A stretch of 64,000 nt of DNA from Pseudomonas frederiksbergensis (GTDB lineage: Bacteria > Pseudomonadota > Gammaproteobacteria > Pseudomonadales > Pseudomonadaceae). The notes beneath the pieces were generated by a model, which had not been told where the DNA came from, searched no databases, and worked only from the letters and a program-made list of their open reading frames with translations. Made by a program: the position numbers and the translations under genes. This document shows, piece by piece, positions 38,402 through 48,554 of the stretch. Position 1 is the first letter of the stretch; each line of letters starts with the position of its first letter. The stretch lies in the NCBI RefSeq assembly GCF_000802155.2, contig NZ_JQGJ02000004.1, positions 496,001 through 560,000 of the forward strand. Reading direction: 5' to 3'.

Positions 38402-39286
38402 ATGTTCGATTGGAATGACCTGCGCTATTTCCTGGAATTGCAACGCAGCGGGCGTCTATTGACGGCTGCACGGCGCCTGAACACCACACATGCCACGGTG
38501 GCCCGGCACATCGAGGCCATCGAGAAAAGCCTCGGCACCGCGCTGTTTGTCCAGCATGCCCAGGGCTATGAGCTGACCCCAGCCGGCGAGACGCTGCTCA
38601 AGCATGCCGAGGCCATGGAAAACGTCGCGCTGCTGGCCCAGGAGGACATCACCCAATCCAGCGCACCCTTGGGGAAGATCCGACTGGGGGTGACGGAAGG
38701 GCTGGGCATCATGTTCCTGGCCAGTCGCATGGACGGGTTGTTCCAGCGCTATCCAGGGCTGGAGGTGGAGTTGGTGGCGGTGCCGCGATTCGTCAGCATC
38801 CTCAACCGCGAAGCGGAAATCAGCATTCACCTCGAACGTCCCGCGGCCGACCTGCTGGTGACGCGCAAGCTCACCGACTACAGCCTGGCGCTCTATGCGA
38901 GCCAGGCCTACCTGGATCGCTCACCCCCCTTGCGCAGCCGCGAGGACCTGGCCCGTCATGCCTGGATCGGCTACGTCGATGACCTGTTGTTCAGCCAGGA
39001 GCTGATGTTCCTGAACAGTTTTTGCCGAAAGCCCCGCGTCGTGTTCCACAGCACCAGCGTCATCGCCCAGCAACAGGCCGCGCGCTCGGGCCTGGGGATC
39101 GCCGTGCTGCCGTGCTACATGGCCAGCGGCGACCCGACGCTGGTGCCGCTGTTGCCGGACGAAACCATCTGCCGCAGCTACTGGATCAGCACCCGCCGCG
39201 AACTGCATAAATCAGTGCGGCTGCGCGTGCTGTGGGATTACGTTGTGCAGTTGTGCGAGCGCGAGCAGGGATTGTTGCTGCCCTGA
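38402..39286 (+). CDS. LysR-type transcriptional regulator, divergent from the GMC gene
   Basis: The 294-aa protein has an HTH at residues about 5-60 (GRLLTAARRLNTTHATVARHI) and an effector domain with IRLGVTEGLG and the HLERPAADLLVTRKL loop. It belongs to the subgroup with an N-terminal DWNDLRYFLEL start. AAGGA lies before ATG 38402. Its position makes control of the GMC oxidoreductase and perhaps the transporter likely. Confidence 0.88.
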   Translation: MFDWNDLRYFLELQRSGRLLTAARRLNTTHATVARHIEAIEKSLGTALFVQHAQGYELTPAGETLLKHAEAMENVALLAQEDITQSSAPLGKIRLGVTEGLGIMFLASRMDGLFQRYPGLEVELVAVPRFVSILNREAEISIHLERPAADLLVTRKLTDYSLALYASQAYLDRSPPLRSREDLARHAWIGYVDDLLFSQELMFLNSFCRKPRVVFHSTSVIAQQQAARSGLGIAVLPCYMASGDPTLVPLLPDETICRSYWISTRRELHKSVRLRVLWDYVVQLCEREQGLLLP

Positions 39287-39385
39287 TCACGCCACGGCTC
39301 CCAAAGAAACCAGCATTGAGCGCGCAAGGGCGAAACCATAAGCGGTTGTGAACTGACTGGCGGCGCTTGTCAGAAAAAACCGACA

Positions 39386-39403
39386 GGAGTACAAATGTAC
39401 TCC
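39386..39403 (+). promoter_or_regulatory. LexA2 operator covering the lexA2 ribosome site and start codon
   Basis: GGAGTACAAATGTACTCC is a perfect 18-bp palindrome. Its left arm contains the GGAG ribosome site, and its centre contains the ATG of lexA2. LexA2 of P. putida is known to bind GTAC-type palindromes distinct from the canonical SOS box. Confidence 0.75.
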
Positions 39404-40012
39404 ATGACGACTCTCACTCCCCGCCGTAGCGCCATCCTGACCTTTATTCGCGAACGCATCGCCGAGCAGGGCCAGCCTCCCAGCCTTGCAGAAATCAGCG
39501 AGGCGTTTGGTTTCGCCTCTCGCAGCGTAGCGCGCAAGCATGTGCTGGCGCTCACCGAGGCCGGTTTCATCGAGGTCAATCCGCACCAGGCCCGAGGCAT
39601 TCGGCTGTTGAACCAGCCGCCGCGCCCCGAGCTGCTGGACGTACCGGTACTGGGGCGGGTGGCCGCCGGCCGGCCGATTGGCGCCGATGCGGAGGTCCAC
39701 AGCCGCCTGTTGCTGGACCCTGCGATTTTCACCAAGGCGCCGGATTACCTGTTGCGCGTCCAAGGCGACTCGATGATCGAGGACGGTATCCTCGACGGCG
39801 ACCTGGTGGGCGTGCAACGTACGCCCCAGGCCGCCAACGGGCAGATCGTCGTGGCGCGCCTGGACGGTGAGGTGACCATCAAGCGTTTCGAGCGCGTCGG
39901 CGAGCGCGTACGCCTGCTGCCCCGCAACCCGGCCTATCAGCCGATCATCGTCGAAGCCGACCAGGACCTGGCGATAGAAGGCGTGTTCTGTGGCCTGGTG
40001 AGGCAAGGCTGA
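39395..40012 (+). CDS. lexA2: LexA2 repressor of the mutagenesis cassette
   Basis: The 205-aa LexA paralogue has a winged HTH (TPRRSAILTFIRERIAEQGQPPS; ARKHVLALTEAGFIEV), the Ala-Gly self-cleavage site in LGRVAAGRP, catalytic Ser in GDSMIEDG and Lys in VTIKRF. RecA-stimulated cleavage would release the imuA-imuB-dnaE2 operon. I take ATG 39395 (GGAG five bases before). A second in-frame ATG at 39404, giving MTTLTPRR, is just outside the palindrome but has a poorer ribosome site. It overlaps imuA by one base. The canonical lexA1 gene is not in this window. Confidence 0.93.
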   Translation: MYSMTTLTPRRSAILTFIRERIAEQGQPPSLAEISEAFGFASRSVARKHVLALTEAGFIEVNPHQARGIRLLNQPPRPELLDVPVLGRVAAGRPIGADAEVHSRLLLDPAIFTKAPDYLLRVQGDSMIEDGILDGDLVGVQRTPQAANGQIVVARLDGEVTIKRFERVGERVRLLPRNPAYQPIIVEADQDLAIEGVFCGLVRQG

Positions 40013-40635
40013 TGGGGGCCGTCGTTGCGCTGGACACGCTGTTCAATGGCGGCCAGGTCTGGAAGGGCCGGCCTGCGCCACCGGCCGCCAGTCCACAACC
40101 CACCGGTCATGCGGCGCTGGACGCAGCATTGCCCAGTGGTGGCTGGCCGGAAGCGGCGCTGACGGAAATCCTCATAGGCGCGCCGGGCGTGGGTGAGTTG
40201 CAACTGGTGTGGCCGACCCTGGCGCGGTTGTCGGCGGCGGGGGAGCGGATCGTGCTGGTGGCGCCACCGTTCGTGCCCTATCCCCAGGCCTGGCGAAATG
40301 CCGGGGTGGACTTGCGCCAGTTGTCGATCATCCAGGCCGATCCACGGGAAGCCTTGTGGGCCACCGAGCAATGCCTGCGTTCGGGCAGTTGCGGCGCGGT
40401 GTTGTGCTGGCCGCGCCAGGCGGATGACCGAGCCTTGCGCCGTTTGCAGGTCGCCGCGGAAACCGGCCAGACCCTGGCGTTCGCCTGGCGCTCGCTCCAG
40501 GAAGCCATCAACCCGTCCCCGGCGGCCTTGCGCATCGCCATCGATGCCCGGCCCGCGCAATTGCGGGTGCTCAAGTCCCGGGGCGGGCTGGCGCGTTCGG
40601 CGCCGATTGCGTTTCCCGCGTACGCAGGGCATTGA
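40012..40635 (+). CDS. imuA: ImuA (SulA2-like), RecA-related component of the mutasome
   Basis: The 207-aa RecA-like protein is needed with ImuB and DnaE2 for damage-induced mutagenesis. The P-loop position is degenerate (GAPGVGELQLVWP; no GKT/S), so ATP binding is doubtful. An older name is SulA2 because of weak likeness to the division inhibitor SulA. It overlaps lexA2 by one base (TGATG) and precedes imuB by seven bases. Confidence 0.9.
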   Translation: MGAVVALDTLFNGGQVWKGRPAPPAASPQPTGHAALDAALPSGGWPEAALTEILIGAPGVGELQLVWPTLARLSAAGERIVLVAPPFVPYPQAWRNAGVDLRQLSIIQADPREALWATEQCLRSGSCGAVLCWPRQADDRALRRLQVAAETGQTLAFAWRSLQEAINPSPAALRIAIDARPAQLRVLKSRGGLARSAPIAFPAYAGH

Positions 40636-40642
40636 GGTTGCG

Positions 40643-42064
40643 ATGCGCTGGGTCTGTATCCTTTTCCCGCAATTGGCGCTGGACGCCGCGCTGCGCCAGC
40701 GCCCCGATCCCGACGCGCCCCTGGCGCTGCTGACCGGTCCGGCCCAGCGCCGGGTGCTGCAAGCGGTCAACGAACCGGCCCGCGCCCTGGGCCTGCGCCC
40801 CGGCCAGAGCATGACCGCCGCCCAGGCCTTGAGTAAAGGGTTCGCCACTGCCGAGTACGACGCGACGCAAATCCAATACTGGCAACAATTCCTCGCGGCG
40901 TGGGCCTACCGCTTCAGCTCCCAGGTCAGCGTGCATTACCCGCGCACAGTGCTGTTTGAAATCGAATCGAGCCTGGGGCTGTTCGGGCCGTGGCCGGTAT
41001 TCGAGGCGCGTTTGCGGGCCGAACTGACTGAACTGGGCTTTCGCCATCGCATCGTCGCCGCCCCCAATCCCGTGGCGGCGCGGATGCTGGCCAATGCCTA
41101 CGACGCCCTGGTGGTACCCGATAACGAGACCTTGCAAGCGTACCTTGGGCAAATGCCAGTGGACCGGGTCGGCCTGGCACCCGAGGTTGCCACGGCCTTG
41201 TCGCGCATGGGCCTTCGCCAGCTCAGCCAAGTCCAGGCCTTGCCCCGGCACACCTTGGCGCGGCGTTTCGAAGCCGGCATGCTCAAGCACCTCGACGCGC
41301 TGGTGGGCAGCCGTACCCTGGCGCTGTCGTTCTACCTGCCCCCGGACCGTTTCGATGTGCGCATCGAACTCAACTATGACGTGCAGTCCCACCAGGCATT
41401 GCTGTTTCCGCTGCGCCGGTTGACCGGCGATCTGTCGACCTACCTGTGCGGACGCGACAGCGGCGTGCAGCGTTTCGACTTGCACCTGGAGCATGCCGGT
41501 TTGCCGGACACGATCATCAAGGTCGGCCTGCTCAGCGCCGAGCGGGATGCTTCGATGTTGTTCGAGCTGGCCCGTGGCCGTCTCGAACAGGTGCAGGTCG
41601 AGGCTCCGGTACGCGGTTTTCGCTTGTGTGCCGAAGACCTGCCGAGCTTCGTGCCCCAGCGCCTGGAATTGTTCGATGAACGTCCCCAGCAGTCCTTGCC
41701 GTGGGAGCAACTGCGCGAACGGCTGCGGGCGCGCCTGGGGGATGAAGCCGTGCAAGGGCTGGGGTTTGGCGATGATCATCGACCCGAATGCGCTTGGCAG
41801 ATGAAACCCCAGCCGCAACAACAGGCGTGCCCGCTGCGCGATGATATCCAGCGTCCCGGCTGGCTGCTCGGCGAGCCCCAGGCGCTGCCCGAGGGCCAAG
41901 TGCGAATTCTCATGGGCCCGGAGCGCATCGAATCCGGCTGGTGGGACGGGGCTGATGTACGGCGTGATTACTACCTGGTCGAAACCCGCGCCGGCCAACG
42001 CGGCTGGGCCTATCGGCCGGTGGGCGAGGGCGGGCCGTTGTGGCTGCAAGGCTGGTTCGCATGA
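40643..42064 (+). CDS. imuB: ImuB, catalytically inactive Y-family polymerase-like protein
   Basis: The 473-aa protein, from ATG 40643 (GAGG seven bases before), has the Y-family fold but lacks the metal-binding acids: [12 protein letters not shown] replaces the DxD motif, and [10 protein letters not shown] replaces SIDE. This fits the known role of ImuB as a scaffold linking the beta clamp, ImuA and DnaE2. The C-terminal part is less conserved. The frame is open well upstream, but the earlier codons overlap imuA and have no ribosome site. It overlaps dnaE2 by four bases (ATGA). Confidence 0.93.
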   Translation: MRWVCILFPQLALDAALRQRPDPDAPLALLTGPAQRRVLQAVNEPARALGLRPGQSMTAAQALSKGFATAEYDATQIQYWQQFLAAWAYRFSSQVSVHYPRTVLFEIESSLGLFGPWPVFEARLRAELTELGFRHRIVAAPNPVAARMLANAYDALVVPDNETLQAYLGQMPVDRVGLAPEVATALSRMGLRQLSQVQALPRHTLARRFEAGMLKHLDALVGSRTLALSFYLPPDRFDVRIELNYDVQSHQALLFPLRRLTGDLSTYLCGRDSGVQRFDLHLEHAGLPDTIIKVGLLSAERDASMLFELARGRLEQVQVEAPVRGFRLCAEDLPSFVPQRLELFDERPQQSLPWEQLRERLRARLGDEAVQGLGFGDDHRPECAWQMKPQPQQQACPLRDDIQRPGWLLGEPQALPEGQVRILMGPERIESGWWDGADVRRDYYLVETRAGQRGWAYRPVGEGGPLWLQGWFA

Positions 42065-45000
42065 ATGTCGAATATGCCGAGCTGCATTGCCTGTCGAACT
42101 TCAGTTTCCAGCGCGGCGCCTCCAGTGCGTTGGAACTGTGCCGTCGCGCCAGGCAGCAGGGTTATCGGGCCCTGGCGATCACCGATGAATGCACCCTGGC
42201 CGGCATCGTCCGGGCCTGGCAGGCGGCCAGGGAACTGGAGCTGCAGTTGATCGTCGGCAGCGAGATCCAGGTCGAGGACGGTCCGAAGCTGGTGTTGTTG
42301 GTGGAGAACCTTGAGGGCTACCAAGCCTTGTGTCGACTGATCACCCGCGCCCGGCGCCGCAGCGAGAAAGGCCGTTATCGCATCGTCCGGGAAGACTTCG
42401 ACGAGCCGCTGCCAGGGCTGCTCGCGTTGTGGGTGCCCGATGGCAAGGAGCCCGAGGCGCAAGGGCGCTGGCTCCGACAGGTGTTCAACGCAAGACTCTG
42501 GTTGTCCGTGCAGCTGCATTGCGGGCAAGACGACCGACGGCGGCTGGCGGACTTGCTCGCATTGGCCGAACGCTTGGGCCTGCCGGCCGTCGCCACGGGC
42601 GATGTGCACATGCATGTGCGGGGCCGCCGCGCCTTGCAGGACACCATGACCGCCATCCGCCACCACGTCACCGTCGCCGAGGCCGGCCAGCGCCTGCACC
42701 CCAACGGCGAGCGCCACTTGCGTAGCCTTGAGGCACTGGCCGGTCTCTATCCCCGCGCCTTGCTCGATGAAACCTTGAAGATCGCCCGGCGCTGCACGTT
42801 CGACCTCGGTCAGTTGCGCTATGAATACCCCCGCGAGCTGGTGCCCGAGGGCCATGATCCTGCGTCCTGGCTGCGGGAACTGACCGAGCGCGGTTTGCGT
42901 GAACGCTGGAAGGAGGGCGTGACAGAAAAGGTGCGCGCGCAGATCGACAAGGAACTGGAGCTGATTGCCGAACTGGGCTACGACAGTTATTTCCTCACCG
43001 TGCAGGACATCGTCAGTTTTGCCCGCAGTCGCCACATTCTTTGCCAGGGCCGGGGCTCGGCAGCCAACTCGGCGGTGTGCTACGCCTTGGGCATCACCGA
43101 AATCGACCCGGCCCAGACGGACATGCTGTTTGAACGCTTCCTGTCCCGCGAGCGCAATGAACCGCCGGACATCGACGTCGATTTCGAACACGAGCGTCGT
43201 GAAGAAGTCCTCCAGTACGTGTTCCAGCGCTACGGTCGGCATCGCGCGGCGTTGACGGCGGTGGTCAGCAGCTACCACGGTGCCGGGGCGGTGCGCGACG
43301 TCGCCAAGGCCCTGGGCCTGCCGCCGGACCAGGTCAATGCGCTGGCCGATTGCTGCGGGCGCTGGAGCGATGAAGCGCCGCCGGTGGAGCGTTTGCGCGA
43401 GGGCGGCTTCGACCCGCAGAGCCCGGTGTTGCGCCGGGTGCTGAGCCTGACCCAGCAACTGATCGGCTTTCCCCGGCACCTGTCCCAGCACCCCGGCGGC
43501 TTCGTGATTTCCCAGCAGCCGCTCGACACCCTGGTGCCGGTGGAAAACGCCGCGATGGCCGAGCGCACCATCATCCAGTGGGACAAGGACGACCTCGATG
43601 CGGTCGGGCTGCTCAAGGTGGACATCCTGGCCCTGGGCATGCTCAGCGCGATCCGCCGTTGCTTCGACCTGATCGCGCATTACCGGGGCGTGCGCCATAC
43701 CCTGGCGTCGTTGCCCAAGGATGATCGGGCCACCTTCGAGATGATCAGCCGCGCCGATACCATCGGTGTGTTCCAGATCGAATCCCGGGCGCAGATGGCG
43801 ATGTTGCCTCGGCTCAAGCCCAAGGAATATTACGACCTGGTGATCGAGGTGGCGATCGTGCGGCCGGGACCGATCCAGGGCGGGATGGTGCACCCTTACC
43901 TGCGGCGACGGAATGGGGAAGAGAAGATCACTTATCCGTCGCCGGAATTGAAAGAGGTGCTGGGCCGTACCTTGGGCATTCCGCTGTTCCAGGAACAGGT
44001 CATGCAGATCGCCATCGTCGCCGCCGGCTACAGCCCGGGCGAAGCGGACCAGTTGCGCCGATCCATGGCCGCCTGGAAGCGCCACGGCGGGCTTGAACCG
44101 CACAAGAAAAGATTGGCCGATGGCATGGAGGCCAAAGGGTACAAACCTGAATATGCCGCGCAGCTCTTCGAACAGATCAAGGGCTTTGGCAACTACGGTT
44201 TTCCTGAGTCCCACGCCGCCAGTTTTGCCTTGCTGACCTACGCCAGCAGTTGGCTCAAATGCCACGAGCCGGCGGCGTTCGCCTGCGCGCTGATCAATAG
44301 CTGGCCCATGGGTTTCTACAGCCCGGACCAGATCCTCCAGGATGCCCGCCGGCATCAGTTGCAGATCCGTCCGGTGGACGTGCGAGCCAGTGATTGGGAA
44401 TGCAGCCTGGAACCGATGGAAGGCCGGCAACCGGCGATTCGCATGGGCTTGCGCCTGATCAAGGGTTTTCGCGAGGACGATGCCCGGCGTATCGAGGCGG
44501 CACGCAGGCAGCGGCTTTTCATCGATGTAGCCGACCTGGGTGAGCGCGCGCGACTCGATGCCCGTGCCCTGGAACAACTGGCGGACGCCGACGCTTTGCG
44601 CGGCCTGGCCGGCGACCGCCATCGCGCCCGCTGGGAAATCGCCGGGGTGGAAAAACAGCTGGGCCTGTTCGCAGGGCTGCCCAGCCAGGAGGAACCGCCC
44701 GTGGCCTTGCCGACGCCCACAGTCGGGGAAAACCTGTTCGCCGACTACGCCACCGTGGGCACGACGTTGGGGCCTCATCCGTTGGCGCTGCTGCGTTCCG
44801 AATTGCGTGCCCGGCGCTGCCGCAGCTCGCGGGAACTGCAGGCTGTCGAACATGGCCGCAACGTCAGCGTCGCCGGGCTGGTCACCGGTCGCCAACGCCC
44901 GGGCACGGCCAGTGGCGTGACCTTTGTCACTTTGGAAGACGAATTCGGCAATCTCAACGTGGTGGTCTGGCGTGATTTGGCCGAACGCCAGCGCAAGGTC

Positions 45001-45138
45001 CTGGTAGGGTCGCAATTGCTCAGGGTGGATGGGCGCTGGGAGAGTGTCGGCGAGGTCCGCCACCTGATCGCCGGACGCCTGAGCGACCTGAGCGAGTTGC
45101 TGGCGGGCATCCATGTGCGCAGTCGGGATTTCCGCTAG
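42061..45138 (+). CDS. dnaE2: Error-prone DNA polymerase III alpha subunit DnaE2 (ImuC)
   Basis: The 1,025-aa C-family polymerase has an N-terminal PHP domain (residues about 4-260; [18 protein letters not shown]), the palm with catalytic acids in [13 protein letters not shown] and [11 protein letters not shown], the [15 protein letters not shown] block, and a C-terminal OB-fold ([16 protein letters not shown]). It does translesion synthesis and is the mutator in pathogens and pseudomonads. ATG 42061 sits in the imuB stop. No other gene follows before the hairpin at 45151. Confidence 0.95.
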   Translation: MNVEYAELHCLSNFSFQRGASSALELCRRARQQGYRALAITDECTLAGIVRAWQAARELELQLIVGSEIQVEDGPKLVLLVENLEGYQALCRLITRARRRSEKGRYRIVREDFDEPLPGLLALWVPDGKEPEAQGRWLRQVFNARLWLSVQLHCGQDDRRRLADLLALAERLGLPAVATGDVHMHVRGRRALQDTMTAIRHHVTVAEAGQRLHPNGERHLRSLEALAGLYPRALLDETLKIARRCTFDLGQLRYEYPRELVPEGHDPASWLRELTERGLRERWKEGVTEKVRAQIDKELELIAELGYDSYFLTVQDIVSFARSRHILCQGRGSAANSAVCYALGITEIDPAQTDMLFERFLSRERNEPPDIDVDFEHERREEVLQYVFQRYGRHRAALTAVVSSYHGAGAVRDVAKALGLPPDQVNALADCCGRWSDEAPPVERLREGGFDPQSPVLRRVLSLTQQLIGFPRHLSQHPGGFVISQQPLDTLVPVENAAMAERTIIQWDKDDLDAVGLLKVDILALGMLSAIRRCFDLIAHYRGVRHTLASLPKDDRATFEMISRADTIGVFQIESRAQMAMLPRLKPKEYYDLVIEVAIVRPGPIQGGMVHPYLRRRNGEEKITYPSPELKEVLGRTLGIPLFQEQVMQIAIVAAGYSPGEADQLRRSMAAWKRHGGLEPHKKRLADGMEAKGYKPEYAAQLFEQIKGFGNYGFPESHAASFALLTYASSWLKCHEPAAFACALINSWPMGFYSPDQILQDARRHQLQIRPVDVRASDWECSLEPMEGRQPAIRMGLRLIKGFREDDARRIEAARRQRLFIDVADLGERARLDARALEQLADADALRGLAGDRHRARWEIAGVEKQLGLFAGLPSQEEPPVALPTPTVGENLFADYATVGTTLGPHPLALLRSELRARRCRSSRELQAVEHGRNVSVAGLVTGRQRPGTASGVTFVTLEDEFGNLNVVVWRDLAERQRKVLVGSQLLRVDGRWESVGEVRHLIAGRLSDLSELLAGIHVRSRDFR

Positions 45139-45150
45139 ACACCCCGAACC

Positions 45151-45182
45151 CTGTGGTGAGGGAGCTTGCTCCCTCACCACAG
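45151..45182. repeat. Perfect 15-bp hairpin of the GTGGTGAGGG family after dnaE2
   Basis: CTGTGGTGAGGGAGC-TT-GCTCCCTCACCACAG, no T-run. Confidence 0.75.
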
Positions 45183-45204
45183 GAATCGGCGCAAGGATTT
45201 CAAC

Positions 45205-45279
45205 ATGAAACCAATTGCCAACCCCGCGCTCGAAGCACTAGCACAAGGGACTTGTGGTATGCCGCTTCCCTGCTGGTAG
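45205..45279 (+). CDS. Possible 24-codon leader peptide before the hybrid kinase gene
   Basis: ATG 45205 with AAGGATTT upstream encodes MKPIANPALEALAQGTCGMP and four more residues, ending in a Cys-Trp pair and a TAG at 45277. The frame contains the perfect inverted repeat CACAAG-GGA-CTTGTG at 45242-45256. It could be a leader peptide, a remnant, or chance. Confidence 0.3.
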   Translation: MKPIANPALEALAQGTCGMPLPCW

Positions 45280-45299
45280 CTTGAGGTGAGAGACGTTCC

Positions 45300-47411
45300 A
45301 TGAAGTTCTTATCCCAGAGTAACGGGTGTCCCGGTTGGGACGGAGAAATGGCCCGGCGAATCCGTGCCTACGACTGGAGTCGCACAGAGTTGGGTGCGAT
45401 CGAGCACTGGTCCGCCAGCCTGCGCAGCGCAGTCCAGCTGATGCTCGCTTCGCCATTGCCGATGGTCATGTTGTGGGACCGCCAAGGCTTCATGATTTAT
45501 AACGACGCCTATGCCGAATTCGCTGGCGGTCGCCATCCCTACCTGCTGGGGAGCGCGGTGGAGCTGGGATGGCCGGAAGTCGCCGAATTCAACCGCCACG
45601 TGCTGGACGTGTGCCTGGCTGGCGGCACCTTGTCCTACCGCAACAAGGAGCTGGTGCTGCTGCGCGACGGCAAGCCTGAAGACGTCTGGATGGACCTCTA
45701 CTACAGCCCGGTGCCCGACGATGACCAATCGCCCGCGGGCGTTCTGGCGATCGTGGTAGAAACCACCGAGCTGGTGCTGAGCGAGCGGGCCCGGCAAGAG
45801 GCCGAGCGCAGCTATCGAGCGGTCAACGAGCGTATCCAGCTGGCGCTTTCGGCCGGGCCGTTGCTAGGGTCGTTCGTCTGGGATATCGCCACCGACACAC
45901 TGTCGGGCGACGATCGTTTCGCCCGTACGTTTGGTTATCCGCCCGAATGCCCGCTGGACGCACTGCCCATCGACATCGCTCGGCAGCGAATTCATCCCGA
46001 TGACATCGACGACGTCGAACAACGGGTCGACTTGACCGTGCGCACGGGTGCTCCCTACACCGCCGAATATCGTTTGCGCCGCGGCGAAAGCGATTACCTT
46101 TGGGTGTTGGCCAGTGGTCGATGCGAGTTCGATGCATTGGGCAAGCCCCTGCGTTTTCCGGGTGTGCTGATCGACATCAACGAGCGCAAGACCGCCGAAG
46201 CGTCGCTGCTCAAATTCACCCGCGACCTGGAACAACGCGTTGCCAATGAGGTACAGGCACGGTTGGCGGCAGAGGAGCAGTTGCGCCAATCGCAGAAGCT
46301 CGAAGCCATCGGCGGTCTCACCGGAGGCGTCGCCCATGATTTCAACAACCTGCTCCAAGTGATCGCCGGCCACCTGCATTTGCTGGCTCGCCATGAGCCT
46401 GACAATCCCAACGTGCAACGGCGGGTCGGCGCATCCATTGAAGCCGTGGAGCGGGGCGCCAAGCTGTCGTCGCAGTTACTGGCTTTTGCTCGTCGCCAGC
46501 CGTTGTCCCCGGCGGTCTACAATCCCCGGCGCATCTATGATGGCCTGGGTGAATTGTTGCAGCGGGCGCTGGGCGAAACCATCCGCATCGAGGTGTCGTT
46601 GCCCCCTGAGCCGTGGTGCATCCACGTCGATCGCAACCAGTTGGAAAATGCCTTGCTGAACCTGGCGATCAATGCGCGCGACGCCATGGGGGGCGAAGGG
46701 GTCATCAGCATGCTGGGGGAAAACATTGCCTTGGACGAATCGTCCTGCGCCGGCAAAGGGGTTGCAGCGGGGGATTACGTGCGACTTTCGGTGGTCGATC
46801 GTGGCGTTGGAATGGCTCCCGAAGTCCTGAACCAGGTATTCGAGCCGTTTTTCACCACCAAGACCGACGGCCAAGGCACGGGGCTTGGATTGAGCATGGT
46901 GTTCGGGTTCGTCAAGCAGAGCGGCGGGCATATCGAAATTTCCAGCCTCCCGGGTGAAGGCACTCAAGTGCATATGTATTTTCCCCGCAGCCACAAGCCC
47001 GAAGCTCCGGAACAGACGCACCCCCGCGAGCTTCAGCCAGGCCTCGAGGAAACCATCCTGGTGGTCGAGGATAACGATGAGGTGCGCGGCGCCTCGGTGG
47101 AGTTGCTGGAGCAGTTCGGCTATCGGACGCTAACCGCCGCCAACGGCGACGAGGCCATGAAACTGCTGCTCGACGGCGTTTCGGTGGACCTGATCTTTAC
47201 CGACGTGGTCATGCCCGGCCTGATCAAGAGTTCCGACCTGGCGGCCTGGGCCAAGATGCAGACCCCGCCGGTGCCGGTATTGTTCACGTCGGGGCACACC
47301 CGCGACATCATTTCGCGCAACCATCAGTTGAGCCCCGATACGCACCTGCTGAGCAAACCCTACAGCCCGGATGCCTTGGTGCGAATGATCAGTTCGGTGC
47401 TGGGCAATTGA
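45300..47411 (+). CDS. Soluble hybrid sensor histidine kinase (PAS-PAS-HisKA-HATPase-REC)
   Basis: The 703-aa protein has no membrane segment. An N-terminal PAS-like region (residues about 40-160; SPLPMVMLWDRQGFMIYND) is followed by a second PAS (about 180-300), HisKA with the phospho-His in GVAHDFNNLL, ATPase boxes LLNLAINARDAM, VVDRGVGM and GQGTGLGLSMV, and a C-terminal REC (LVVEDNDEV; Asp in LIFTDVVMPG; Lys in LSKPYSP). This HWE-independent class often signals to stand-alone receivers like that at 30262. The start has GAGGTGAGAG upstream. Signal unknown. Confidence 0.9.
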   Translation: MKFLSQSNGCPGWDGEMARRIRAYDWSRTELGAIEHWSASLRSAVQLMLASPLPMVMLWDRQGFMIYNDAYAEFAGGRHPYLLGSAVELGWPEVAEFNRHVLDVCLAGGTLSYRNKELVLLRDGKPEDVWMDLYYSPVPDDDQSPAGVLAIVVETTELVLSERARQEAERSYRAVNERIQLALSAGPLLGSFVWDIATDTLSGDDRFARTFGYPPECPLDALPIDIARQRIHPDDIDDVEQRVDLTVRTGAPYTAEYRLRRGESDYLWVLASGRCEFDALGKPLRFPGVLIDINERKTAEASLLKFTRDLEQRVANEVQARLAAEEQLRQSQKLEAIGGLTGGVAHDFNNLLQVIAGHLHLLARHEPDNPNVQRRVGASIEAVERGAKLSSQLLAFARRQPLSPAVYNPRRIYDGLGELLQRALGETIRIEVSLPPEPWCIHVDRNQLENALLNLAINARDAMGGEGVISMLGENIALDESSCAGKGVAAGDYVRLSVVDRGVGMAPEVLNQVFEPFFTTKTDGQGTGLGLSMVFGFVKQSGGHIEISSLPGEGTQVHMYFPRSHKPEAPEQTHPRELQPGLEETILVVEDNDEVRGASVELLEQFGYRTLTAANGDEAMKLLLDGVSVDLIFTDVVMPGLIKSSDLAAWAKMQTPPVPVLFTSGHTRDIISRNHQLSPDTHLLSKPYSPDALVRMISSVLGN

Positions 47412-47506
47412 GTCCGGGGTTGTAAAAAATGGAACCCAAGCCGCTGTTCTGCCTTCGAATGACCAGGGCCGATCACTCTCCGGCCTTGTCATGAATGAGG
47501 TGTCCA

Positions 47507-47773
47507 ATGAGCGATCCTGCAAATACCCAGCAACAAGGCCAGACGCAAAACCCGTCCTCGCGTAACGATCCGGCCGTCGACCCTCAAGTGTCGGGTAGCC
47601 AGCCCGCCGGCCCGGCTGGAGCGCACGAGGCTCATAGTGCTGCCCATGAGGTCGATCAGAAGAATCACCATCAGGATAATGACAATACCTATAGCCCGGG
47701 TTTCAAGCCGGAGCCGGATCGGGCCGGGCCCGGTGACAAGACTGATGCTGATATTGATACGGCTGATAGCTGA
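47507..47773 (+). CDS. Small hydrophilic protein, likely disordered (88 aa)
   Basis: ATG 47507 with GAGGTG upstream. The product is rich in Gln, Asn, Asp, Pro and His (QQQGQTQNPSS, HEAHSAAHEVDQKNHHQD) and has no hydrophobic core, so it is probably intrinsically disordered, as hydrophilin-type stress proteins are. Its family is not recognised. It is followed by a terminator. Confidence 0.65.
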   Translation: MSDPANTQQQGQTQNPSSRNDPAVDPQVSGSQPAGPAGAHEAHSAAHEVDQKNHHQDNDNTYSPGFKPEPDRAGPGDKTDADIDTADS

Positions 47774-47779
47774 TAACAA

Positions 47780-47805
47780 AAAGCCCGACTCGATAGTCGG
47801 GCTTT
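47780..47805. terminator. Bidirectional terminator between convergent genes
   Basis: AAAGCCCGACT, loop CGAT, AGTCGGGCTTT; the T-run is best on the minus strand (DUF4142 gene), but the stem serves both. Confidence 0.85.
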
Positions 47806-47816
47806 CCTATATGGCG

Positions 47817-48338
47817 TTATTTACTCGGGTGGGCCGCTTGAAGTTTCTTGGCCATCTCCAAGTGTTGCTGTAAATCCGGCAGCATTTTCTGGGCAAAGGC
47901 TTTCAGCTCAGTACTGCCAGGTTTTTTGTCGTCCGTGACGGTCTCTGCTTCTTTCTTGAACAGGGCGATGGTTTCTTCGTGGGCCATCACCTGGTTGTTG
48001 GCGTAGGCCGGATCGAAGGACTCGTCCCGCACGTCGAGAATCTTGGCCTTGGCTTTTTTCATCAACGTGGTGTCGTCAGGCACTTCGATGTCATGTTTTT
48101 GCGCCAGTGCCTTCAACTCTTCGTTGGCTTTGGTGTGATCGGCAATCATCTTGTTGGCGAACTCCTTGATGTCCGCCGATTGGCTTTTTTGCAGCGCCAT
48201 CTTGCTGGTTTCGATTTCCGCAATGCCGCCGGCCGCCGCGTTGTCGACAAAGTCGTTGGACGTCGCGGCCCATGCCATGCCCATGCTGCTACTCAGGGCA
48301 ACAGCCAGGCCGAGTTGACGCAGGGTAAATCTGTCCAT
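47817..48338 (-). CDS. Exported DUF4142 protein
   Basis: The 173-aa protein has a Sec signal peptide (LGLAVALSSSMGMAWA, cleavage after about residue 24) and a helical, ferritin-like DUF4142 domain (NDFVDNAAAGGIAEIETSKMA; FANKMIADHTKANEEL; QVMAHEETIALFKKE). DUF4142 proteins are periplasmic and of unknown function, often in stress loci. The His in the IADHTK and MAHEE positions are conserved in the family. Confidence 0.88.
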   Translation of the reverse strand: MDRFTLRQLGLAVALSSSMGMAWAATSNDFVDNAAAGGIAEIETSKMALQKSQSADIKEFANKMIADHTKANEELKALAQKHDIEVPDDTTLMKKAKAKILDVRDESFDPAYANNQVMAHEETIALFKKEAETVTDDKKPGSTELKAFAQKMLPDLQQHLEMAKKLQAAHPSK

Positions 48339-48554
48339 AGGTCAGTCTCCACACAGGTTATACAGGTGATTCTCGTGGTACTGATCAATGGAGGGGAAAG
48401 CGCGGCGGAAGGTTTGATCGGAGCGCGTCGTGGCACGACGAACGGTCACCGCTGGTCGGATTGGCGGTCGACAGAACCCGACCGGCAAGGCCATGCTGCT
48501 GACAGGCAGCGCCCCGAAAAGCGCGTGCCGTCGAACTCACTAAGGAGGTGCTCC

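Noticed and set aside
42010..45180. Very long open frame antisense to dnaE2 (over 1,000 codons)
   Set aside because: A GC-rich shadow of the real gene; no ribosome site, no recognisable domain, composition typical of antisense frames.
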